A stretch of DNA of 39,662 nucleotides from Comamonadaceae bacterium (GTDB lineage Bacteria > Pseudomonadota > Gammaproteobacteria > Burkholderiales > Burkholderiaceae_C), in NCBI GenBank assembly GCA_015999985.1, contig JAECRA010000040.1, forward strand, positions 1 to 39,662, given 5' to 3'. How positions within the stretch are numbered: the first letter of the stretch is position 1; every line of letters begins with the position of its first letter. This document shows, one piece after another, positions 7,188 through 13,987 of the stretch. A model generated the notes under the pieces. The model was not told the DNA's origin, ran no database searches, and saw nothing but the letters and a program-made list of their open reading frames with translations. The translations under genes were made by a program, and so were the position numbers.

Positions 7188-8318
7188 TCAAAGAACGGCT
7201 TCACGTCGCGCTATGCGCGCCAGGTGATGGCGCGTGTCGCCCAGAAGAATGTCTATGGCCAATAGGCGTTTCATGAAATGGCCTATCTGCAACTCGTCGG
7301 TCACGCCAATGCCGCCATGCAATTGCACAGCGCTTTCTCCGATGAACCGCCCCGCTGAACCAATCTGCGCCTTGGCCGCCGCGGCCACCCTCGAACGCTC
7401 CGCAGGTGAATCGCCCATGGAAAGCGCACACCGCATCGCCAGCGAGCGGGACTGCTCCAGCGCCATCACCATGTCCGCTACGCGATGTCGTAGCACCTGA
7501 AACTGCGCCAGGGGGCGGCCGAACTGATGACGGGTCTTCAGATAGGCCACCGTCGCCTCCACAGTGCTGGCCATGACGCCCACTGCCTCGGCACACAGCG
7601 CCGAAATCCCGAGGTTTATGGTTTGTTCGACAACACCCCATGCATCGCCCGCCACTCCGACCAGTTCCGCCTGCACAGACTCGAACGACAGGTCACTCGC
7701 GCGCCGCTCATCCACGGTGCGGAAGTCTTTGCGCACAAGGCCCTGCGCATCTGCAGCCACCCTGAACAGTGACAGGCCTGCAAGTTCGCCAGGACTGCCA
7801 CTGGTGCGGGCCACCACCATCAGTTGATGGGCATGGGGCGCATCCAGCACGGCCAGCTTGCGCCCTTGCAACAGCCAACCATCATCCTCCTGCCTGGCCC
7901 GGCATGCAATGGCGGACCAGTCGTAACGCGTGTCTGGCTCCAACAGCGCAAAAGCCCCTCGCACGCTGCCGTCGGCAATGCCTGGCAACCAGGTGGACTT
8001 CTGGGCCTCGGTTCCGGCAAGACGCAGCGGCTCAGCCCACATGACTGCGCTGCTCCAGAACGGCTCCAGCACCAGAGCTGCGCCCAGCGACTCCTGGATC
8101 ACCGCGTGGGCCACCGGCCCCAGCCCCATGCCGCCATACGCTTCGGGCACAGCCGCCGCGGTCCAGCCCATGCTGGCAATCTGCAGCCAGGTGCTTGCAT
8201 CAAACCCGTCCAGCTCTCTGGCACACCGGCGCCAGTCGCTGAAGGTATAGCGATCACGCACAAACCGCGCGACGGCCTCACGCAGCTGGTGCTGCTCATC
8301 TGTCAGAGTAAATTGCAT
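7188..8318 (-). CDS. Acyl-CoA dehydrogenase, first of an adjacent pair in gene map order
   Basis: The 376-residue flavoprotein belongs to the acyl-CoA dehydrogenase superfamily and would introduce the alpha-beta double bond into an acyl-CoA. It begins MQFTLTDEQHQLREAVARFV, contains VPEAYGGMGLGPVAHAVI, and ends with LHGGIGVTDELQIGHFMKR. The usual catalytic Glu near the C-terminus (in MCAD's YEGT) is replaced: ILLGDT here. ATG 8318 is preferred to the TTG at 8339; AAGG stands nine bases before it. It starts 17 bases after the stop of the second dehydrogenase. Adjacent, dissimilar dehydrogenase pairs are known to form alpha2beta2 enzymes in steroid side-chain catabolism; that this pair does so is inferred. 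Confidence 0.9.
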   Translation of the reverse strand: MQFTLTDEQHQLREAVARFVRDRYTFSDWRRCARELDGFDASTWLQIASMGWTAAAVPEAYGGMGLGPVAHAVIQESLGAALVLEPFWSSAVMWAEPLRLAGTEAQKSTWLPGIADGSVRGAFALLEPDTRYDWSAIACRARQEDDGWLLQGRKLAVLDAPHAHQLMVVARTSGSPGELAGLSLFRVAADAQGLVRKDFRTVDERRASDLSFESVQAELVGVAGDAWGVVEQTINLGISALCAEAVGVMASTVEATVAYLKTRHQFGRPLAQFQVLRHRVADMVMALEQSRSLAMRCALSMGDSPAERSRVAAAAKAQIGSAGRFIGESAVQLHGGIGVTDELQIGHFMKRLLAIDILLGDTRHHLARIARREAVL

Positions 8319-8335
8319 GGGGTTTGGGCCTTGCT

Positions 8336-9511
8336 TCAATCACCAAAGGCCAGCTTGGCGATGATGTTGCGTTGCACTTCACTGGAGCCTCCAGCGATGG
8401 TGAGAGAGCGGAACACCATGTATTCCGGAACGCGTCCCGTGGCGTACGAGGGCAGGGGGTCGTCCTCGCGCGGGCCTCTGCTGGCTTCCTCGATGTCGAA
8501 ACGCAGGGCATGCGGCCCCAGTGCCTCCACCGCCAGCCGCGTCAGCCTCTGCGTGATCTCGGAACCGCGCAACTTCAGCACAGAAGACAGCGCAGGCGCG
8601 GCATTGCCTTCCTGAAGGCGAAGCGTGGTGGCTTCAGCCGCCATCATCTCGACTTCGAGCTGCGCCAGTTGCGTCATGAACTCAGCATCGCCCTGCAAGC
8701 TGGCGCCACCTATAACCGGGTCGGCCACGATGCGATGAATGCGTTCAAGCCGCTCTCGCGCCCTGCCCAGTTCGGCGATGCCGCTGCGCTCGTGCGCCAG
8801 CAGTGCCTTGGCGTAGGTCCATCCGCGGCCTTCTTCGCCAATGCGGTTTTCCACGGGTACCCGCACCTCATGCAAAAAGACTTCATTGGTGTGGTGCGCA
8901 AGGTCCAGCGTGCGAATGGGCCGCACTTCGACACCCGGTGTCCGCATATCGATCAGCAGGAAAGTGATGCCCTCCTGCTTGCGATCGGTCACCTCCGTAC
9001 GCACCAGACAGAACATCCAGTCTGCAAAATGCGCGAATGAGGTCCAGACCTTCTGCCCGGTCACCACATAGTGGTCACCGCGCCGCTCCCCGCGCGTCGA
9101 GAGCGCCGCCAGATCAGAGCCTGCACCGGGCTCCGAATAGCCCTGGCACCACCACTCGTCGCCGGTCAGAATAGGCGGCAGGAAACGCGCCTGTTGCGCC
9201 GGCGTACCGCAGGCGCAGATGATGGGGCCAATCATCTTGACCATTTGCGGCTGGGTGCGTGGAGCGCCCAGGCGGGCACACTCATCGTCGAATATCTGGC
9301 GATGCGCCGCCGTCCAGCCTGCGCCGCCGTGCTCCATGGGCCAGCTGGGAGCGCCCCAACCGCGCTCGTACAGGCACTTCTGCCAGAACACGTAGTCGGC
9401 TTTCTCTAGCTGTGAATACCCACGGATGACGCGCTCGCGCAACTCCTCGGGCAAGCTCGCGCGTATGAACGCACGCACCTCATCGCGGAATTCACGCAGA
9501 TCGGCAGTCAT
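8336..9511 (-). CDS. Acyl-CoA dehydrogenase, second of the pair
   Basis: The 391-residue FAD enzyme has the standard signatures: YSEPGAGSDLAALSTRG (the flavin-binding loop), DHYVVTGQKVWTSFAHFADW, and the C-terminal GGSSEVQRNIIAKLAFGD. The final motif is typical of the GGSSEVQR subgroup and lacks the MCAD-type Glu at the aligned position (IAGGSS instead of IYEGT), so its base must come from elsewhere or from the partner subunit. The ATG at 9511 overlaps the SDR stop by four bases (ATGA), implying translational coupling. A longer frame to 9592 would run into the SDR gene and is rejected. It likely performs the first oxidation of the beta-oxidation round together with its neighbour. Confidence 0.92.
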   Translation of the reverse strand: MTADLREFRDEVRAFIRASLPEELRERVIRGYSQLEKADYVFWQKCLYERGWGAPSWPMEHGGAGWTAAHRQIFDDECARLGAPRTQPQMVKMIGPIICACGTPAQQARFLPPILTGDEWWCQGYSEPGAGSDLAALSTRGERRGDHYVVTGQKVWTSFAHFADWMFCLVRTEVTDRKQEGITFLLIDMRTPGVEVRPIRTLDLAHHTNEVFLHEVRVPVENRIGEEGRGWTYAKALLAHERSGIAELGRARERLERIHRIVADPVIGGASLQGDAEFMTQLAQLEVEMMAAEATTLRLQEGNAAPALSSVLKLRGSEITQRLTRLAVEALGPHALRFDIEEASRGPREDDPLPSYATGRVPEYMVFRSLTIAGGSSEVQRNIIAKLAFGD

Positions 9512-10455
9512 GCGCCAGCCTTCTGCGCCTGCTCCCACTTGACCACGGGCACGATGGGCGGCACGCCATTGAGCAGCGCACGAGGCAGGCATTCCTCCAA
9601 TTCCTCCAAAGTGAACAAACCATCGCCCACCTTGAACATGGAGTTCCGGTCCTCGCCAAAGTAATAGGTGTTGATGACCCCTTTCTCGACGTGGAAGGTC
9701 TGCCCATTGATGAAGTCTGCGTCATCCAGGCACAGGTAGGCCGCCAGAGGAGCGACATACTCAGGCCCCTTGGCCTGCATGGCCGCGTCATATTGCGCCT
9801 GGGTAATCAAGCCGCTTTCCAGCTTGCGCTTGCGGTTGGCAGCCACTTCAGGGGTAGCGGTCATGCGGGTATCGGCCACAGGGCACAGTGCGTTGGCGGT
9901 GATGCCGAACTTGGCCGTTTCCTTGGCGATGGAGCGCGTAAGGCCAATGATGCCCGCCTTGGCTGCGGCGTAGTTGCACTGTCCAAAGGTTCCTTTGAAC
10001 GCATCTGAGGAAAGGCTCACGATGCGTCCGAACCCCTGTTTCCGCATATGGCGAATAGCGTGATGGGACATGTTCCACATACCCTTCAGATGCACGCCTA
10101 TGACCGTGTCGAACTCATCTTCGGTCATGTTCCAGATCATGCGCTCACGCACCACACCAGCGGAGTTGATCAGGATGTCGATGCTGCCAAAGCTGTCGAT
10201 GCATTGCTGCACCATCTGCCCTGCCTTTTGATGGTCCGCCACAGACTCATGGTTGGCGACCGCACGCCCTCCTGCCTGAACGATTTCGGCAACCACCTCA
10301 TCAGCAGGCCGTTCCGTCGTGAGTTCACCGCTGCGGCCCAGTCCGGGGTCATTGATGACCACAGCTGCACCTTGACGGGCCAACTCCAGTGCAATGGCCC
10401 GGCCGATACCTCGTCCGCCGCCTGTGACGACCGCGGCTTTTCCTTTGAGCTTCAT
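9508..10455 (-). CDS. Short-chain dehydrogenase, MFE-2-like (3R)-hydroxyacyl-CoA dehydrogenase
   Basis: The 315-residue SDR has the NAD-binding TGGGRGIG (residues 11-18), the structural NSAG (97-100), the catalytic serine in SLSSDAF and YAAAK with Tyr162 and Lys166. It is longer than a 250-residue classical SDR. The insertion VINDPGLGRSGE and the extended C-terminus resemble the dehydrogenase unit of the peroxisomal D-bifunctional enzyme (HSD17B4), which oxidises (3R)-hydroxyacyl-CoA. This fits the hydratase-2-type MaoC gene two genes upstream, since hydratase 2 makes the (R)-hydroxy isomer. A good ribosome site, AAAGGAGA, precedes the ATG. Its stop overlaps the next dehydrogenase start by four bases. 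Confidence 0.9.
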   Translation of the reverse strand: MKLKGKAAVVTGGGRGIGRAIALELARQGAAVVINDPGLGRSGELTTERPADEVVAEIVQAGGRAVANHESVADHQKAGQMVQQCIDSFGSIDILINSAGVVRERMIWNMTEDEFDTVIGVHLKGMWNMSHHAIRHMRKQGFGRIVSLSSDAFKGTFGQCNYAAAKAGIIGLTRSIAKETAKFGITANALCPVADTRMTATPEVAANRKRKLESGLITQAQYDAAMQAKGPEYVAPLAAYLCLDDADFINGQTFHVEKGVINTYYFGEDRNSMFKVGDGLFTLEELEECLPRALLNGVPPIVPVVKWEQAQKAGA

Positions 10456-10480
10456 GTGTTTTCTCCTTTGATGGGTTCCT

Positions 10481-11449
10481 TCACTGGCGCGGAAGGTTGT
10501 GTTGCTTGAATTCCTGAACGGTCTGGACGAGCGCGGCCTTCATGGAGGTTTCGAACTCGGGCAGGCTGGCGGCGTAGGTCGACATCTGGATGCGCTGGCG
10601 CACTGTCTTCATCTCCTCCGACGCACTGACTTCGCGGAAGGCCTCGCGAAGCGTGTCCAGAAGCGGTTGGGGCGTATCAGAGCGCGCAAACAGGGCGATC
10701 CAGAGGTCGTCCGTCATCTGCGGAATGCCTGCCTCCTTGAAGGTCGGCACGGCGGGCAGGAATTCGGAGCGGACCTCGCTGGCAATGCCAATCAAGCGCA
10801 GGTTGGAAGACTGCGCATGCGGATGCGCCAATGCCACAGACGCAAAGTAGCCATCGATATGGCGGCCGAGCACGGCATTCACGCCATCGGCCCCACCCTT
10901 GTAGGGAATGTCTTGCCATTTGAAGCCGGCGCGCAGTGCGAACTCTTCGGCAAGGATGTGGGTCCGGCCACCACGCCCCAGCGTGCCATAAGACAGGTCG
11001 TCGCGGCCTTTGGCATAGTCGACAAACTCCTTGATGTCGCGTGCCGGCCCCTTGGTTGAAATCATGAGCACGTAAGACGATTTGCCCAGGACGGCCACGG
11101 GCTTGAAGTCGGCCATGGCATACCCTGGGTCTTTGAACGCGTGCAAGTTGCTGACAAAGCCGTTGGACTGGAGCAAAAGCGTGTACCCGTCAGCGTCGGC
11201 AGCCTTCACAGCTCTCGTCGCAATCAAGGTGCCCGCGCCGGGCCGGCTCTCGATGATCATCGCCTGGCCTAGCTTCTTGCCCACCAACTCAGCAGCTGCG
11301 CGGGTCAGCAGATCGGTCGATCCGCCAGGCGCGTATGGCGAGATGATCTTGATGGTCTTCTGGGGAAAGGCTGCGCCTTGCGCATGAACCGGTGCGTGTG
11401 CAGTCAACGCGAGGGCTGCGCACAGCAAAAGGCGTCTAGGGATTTTCAT
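10481..11449 (-). CDS. Bug-family periplasmic solute receptor, second in the main operon
   Basis: This 322-residue TTT-type receptor has a Sec signal peptide (MKIPRRLLLCAALALTAHA, cleavage near VHA|Q). The family core follows: FPQKTIKIISPYAPGGSTD, ESRPGAGTLIATRAV, ADGYTLLLQSN and IPYKGGADGVNAVLGRHIDG. AAGGAGA lies before the ATG. It is placed between the SDR and the MaoC hydratase, in the middle of the operon, with no membrane-transporter genes nearby. It is clearly diverged from the other Bug protein of the operon (4347-5357), so the two probably bind different ligands or one serves in signalling. Ligand unknown. Confidence 0.92.
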   Translation of the reverse strand: MKIPRRLLLCAALALTAHAPVHAQGAAFPQKTIKIISPYAPGGSTDLLTRAAAELVGKKLGQAMIIESRPGAGTLIATRAVKAADADGYTLLLQSNGFVSNLHAFKDPGYAMADFKPVAVLGKSSYVLMISTKGPARDIKEFVDYAKGRDDLSYGTLGRGGRTHILAEEFALRAGFKWQDIPYKGGADGVNAVLGRHIDGYFASVALAHPHAQSSNLRLIGIASEVRSEFLPAVPTFKEAGIPQMTDDLWIALFARSDTPQPLLDTLREAFREVSASEEMKTVRQRIQMSTYAASLPEFETSMKAALVQTVQEFKQHNLPRQ

Positions 11450-11509
11450 ATCTTGGTCTCCTTGTCCTGATTCTTTGAAGTCGTGAGCGAGAAGCGGCGG
11501 GCTTTGGTG

Positions 11510-12367
11510 TCATGCCCGTCGAAGGCGACACAAGCCGTTGTCCAGCACCACCTTGTCGCGCGCCTCGACACTGCAGCGGAAAGACACGACATCACCATCG
11601 ACCCAGGCCTGGGTCGTGATGCGCTCTCCGGGATACACAGGCGAGGTAAACCGAACATTGAACTGGTCAATGGCAGCCGGGTCGTAGTGACAGACCTTGC
11701 TCAGAATCTCCCGGCATGCAATGCCGTAGGTGCACAGGCCATGCAGAATGGGGGCCTTGAATCCCACACGTACCGCCAGTTCCGGATCGGCGTGCAGTGG
11801 GTTCATGTCGCCATTGAGCCGGTACAGCAGCGCCTGATCCGCTCGAGTGTCGAATGCCGTCACCAGATCCGGAGCGCGCGTGGGCACGGCATGGGGAACG
11901 GGCGCCGACCCAGGATCACCTCCCATACCGCCGTCACCTCGCGCAAAGATGCCCTGACGCAGCGCATACAGCGCGTCTCCTGTGTCGGCATCCTTGACCT
12001 CGGTATCCACATACACCAGCACCCCCTTGCCCTCGCCTTTGTCATGCACAGAACTCACGTAGGACGAAGCCAGCAGCTTGGCGGTGGCTGGCAGAGGGCG
12101 GTACAGCGTCAAGGCTTGCTCGCCATGGACGATCTTGGTACGGTCCAGCCCCGCATTCAGCAGCAGGTTGGTGCGCGAGACCACACACGCCAGGGTGGGC
12201 ACGACCTTGGGTGGTTTCTTCTCAAAGACAAACTTCAGCTCCTGCGCGTCCAGCGGATCACGCCCCATACCGACGCCAAGCGCATACAGCATCACGTCCT
12301 TGGGCTGGTAGGAAAAGCTCATGTCGTCGACGCGAAGAGCTTTCAGTTTTTCATAAGTTGTAGGCAT
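11510..12367 (-). CDS. MaoC-type (R)-specific enoyl-CoA hydratase (hydratase 2, double hot-dog)
   Basis: The 285-residue protein matches the hydratase-2 unit of peroxisomal MFE-2. Its N-terminal half has VMLYALGVGMGRDP and ELKFVFEKKP. The C-terminal hot-dog has the active-site motif YRLNGDMNPLHADP with Asp187, Asn189 and His192, followed by GFKAPILHGLCTYG. It should add water to a trans-2-enoyl-CoA to give the (3R)-hydroxyacyl-CoA, the substrate expected for the SDR downstream. ATG 12367 is chosen because GCAGGAG precedes it; the longer frame to 12556 would overlap the thiolase gene. It lies 14 bases after the thiolase stop. Confidence 0.9.
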   Translation of the reverse strand: MPTTYEKLKALRVDDMSFSYQPKDVMLYALGVGMGRDPLDAQELKFVFEKKPPKVVPTLACVVSRTNLLLNAGLDRTKIVHGEQALTLYRPLPATAKLLASSYVSSVHDKGEGKGVLVYVDTEVKDADTGDALYALRQGIFARGDGGMGGDPGSAPVPHAVPTRAPDLVTAFDTRADQALLYRLNGDMNPLHADPELAVRVGFKAPILHGLCTYGIACREILSKVCHYDPAAIDQFNVRFTSPVYPGERITTQAWVDGDVVSFRCSVEARDKVVLDNGLCRLRRA

Positions 12368-12381
12368 GCAAGCTCCTGCAA

Positions 12382-13533
12382 TCAAAGCGTCTCTTCGGTG
12401 CCGAAGATGAGGGTGGCCTGGCTGGACAAGGTGCCCCCATTGCCATGTGCGAGCGCGACCTTGGCGTCTTTCACCTGACGCGCACCGGTGTCGCCACGCA
12501 GTTGGCGCACGGCTTCGACCATGGTGAAGAGCCCGTACATGCCAGGGTGCGTGCATGACAATCCACCCCCGTTGGTGTTCACCGGCAACGCACCCCCGGG
12601 CGCTATGCGGCCCCCTTCGACGAAGGCCCCGCCCTCACCCTTCTTGCAGAAACCCAGGTCTTCCAGAAAGAGAATGGGGTTGATCGTGAATGCGTCGTAG
12701 AGCTGCAGCACATCAACGTCTGCTGGCCTCAGCCCAGCGTACTCAAAGGCCCGGCGTCCGGAGTCCGCAGCGCCGGTGACCGTCAGGTCTTGCATGGCCA
12801 TGATGTTGCGGTGCGTGGTCGCAGCCGCACCGCCCAGCAGATGCACCGGCTTGTGCCTGGCATGCCCCGCACGGTCCGCGCGCGTCATCACAATCGCCGC
12901 GGCTCCATCCGTTACCAGGCAGCAGTCGCGCACGCTCAAGGGGTCTGACACCATGCGAGAAGCCAGAACCTCTTCTACGCTGAGTGGGTCGCGCACGAAG
13001 GCCTCAGGATTGAGTTGCGCCCAGGCTCGCGCGGACACTGCCACCTCTGCAAGCTGACGACGCGTGGTGCCATACTGGTACATGTGCCGCGCAGCAGAGA
13101 GGGCGTAGGCAGAGATCGGGTATGTGGGCTTGTACGGCCCCTCATAGGGAAACGGCTTGGTAGGCGTGACCAGCCGGCCAGCAGCGCTGCGTTGATTGCT
13201 GCCATAGGCAATGAGCGCTACGTTGCACAGGCCTGCTTGCAGCGCCAGAGCGGCCACAATCGCATGGGTCTGGAAAGACGAACCACCGACCCGGTTATTG
13301 TCTGTAATGGCAGGGTGGATGCCGAAATACTCTGACAGGCTGAGTCCCGAGAACTGATCTTCTGGAAGTGCGACAAATAGGCCATCCACCTCCTTCAAAG
13401 ACAGGCCTGCGTCGTCCAGAGCCGCCAGGCTCGCCCCTGCGGCCAGCTCCAGCGCCGTGAAGCCCGGGGCCTCTCCAAGACCGAAGGTTGCAGCGCCCAC
13501 CACCGAGGTTTTTCCTCTTGGAAAATGGCTCAT
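12382..13533 (-). CDS. SCP2-type thiolase-like protein lacking the nucleophilic cysteine
   Basis: The 383-residue thiolase-superfamily protein resembles SCPx/lipid-transfer-type thiolases. It has VLQLYDAFTINPILFLEDLG, GALPVNTNGGGLSCTHPG and ALAHGNGG near the C-terminus. Where biosynthetic and degradative thiolases carry Cys in a CASG-like motif, this protein reads RVGGSSFQTH (residues 81-90), with serines instead. The ATG at 13533 overlaps the stop of the DUF35 gene by four bases (ATGA). Thiolase-like/DUF35 pairs without the cysteine include the Ltp2-type retro-aldolases of steroid side-chain degradation, so aldol cleavage is a serious alternative to thiolysis. The long frame to 13770 overlaps the DUF35 gene and is rejected. 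Confidence 0.88.
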   Translation of the reverse strand: MSHFPRGKTSVVGAATFGLGEAPGFTALELAAGASLAALDDAGLSLKEVDGLFVALPEDQFSGLSLSEYFGIHPAITDNNRVGGSSFQTHAIVAALALQAGLCNVALIAYGSNQRSAAGRLVTPTKPFPYEGPYKPTYPISAYALSAARHMYQYGTTRRQLAEVAVSARAWAQLNPEAFVRDPLSVEEVLASRMVSDPLSVRDCCLVTDGAAAIVMTRADRAGHARHKPVHLLGGAAATTHRNIMAMQDLTVTGAADSGRRAFEYAGLRPADVDVLQLYDAFTINPILFLEDLGFCKKGEGGAFVEGGRIAPGGALPVNTNGGGLSCTHPGMYGLFTMVEAVRQLRGDTGARQVKDAKVALAHGNGGTLSSQATLIFGTEETL

Positions 13534-13928
13534 GCGGCGCTCCCTTCCGACGGAAAGAAGACCACCAGCGGCTTGTCGCCCTCTTGCACAATGCGCGCGG
13601 TCACGGGCATGCCGATCTGCACGGCATCTGCTGCCAATCCGTCCACGCGCGACATCATGCGCGGCCCCTCTTCGAGATCGATCAGGCACACGTTGTAGGC
13701 TTGCGCAGGAGCGCGAGGGCGAATGACGGTGGCTGAATACACCGTGCCTTTGCCTGAGGCCTCCACCCATGTCAGATCCATGGCACCGGTCACAGGCTCA
13801 GCCACGCGGGGGTAGAACACATAGGCACCGCTGCTGGCGCTGCGCTGGATCATGAAATGGCCTTCACGAAGATGCTTTTCGTACTGGGCATCGGGTGACT
13901 GTTCTGGGAATGAGTGGCTTGTGTTCAT
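13530..13928 (-). CDS. DUF35 OB-fold protein with degenerate zinc ribbon
   Basis: The 132-residue partner protein belongs to the zinc-ribbon/OB-fold DUF35 family, which forms complexes with thiolase-like or MaoC-like enzymes and helps bind acyl-CoA. The OB part is evident from DLTWVEASGKGTVYSATVI and PYNVCLIDLEEG-like strands. The ribbon normally has four cysteines; at the matching positions it reads Ser30, Ser33, Glu44 and Thr47 in QRSASSGAYVFYPRVAEPVTG, so metal binding is probably lost. Its stop overlaps the thiolase-like start, suggesting a stoichiometric complex. It begins 59 bases after the synthetase gene. Confidence 0.87.
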   Translation of the reverse strand: MNTSHSFPEQSPDAQYEKHLREGHFMIQRSASSGAYVFYPRVAEPVTGAMDLTWVEASGKGTVYSATVIRPRAPAQAYNVCLIDLEEGPRMMSRVDGLAADAVQIGMPVTARIVQEGDKPLVVFFPSEGSAA

Positions 13929-13987
13929 CAGAGTGGTTTCCTGGATGAGCGGACTTGAGGTTGGGGGGTAGAGGCGTTGCGCAAGGC

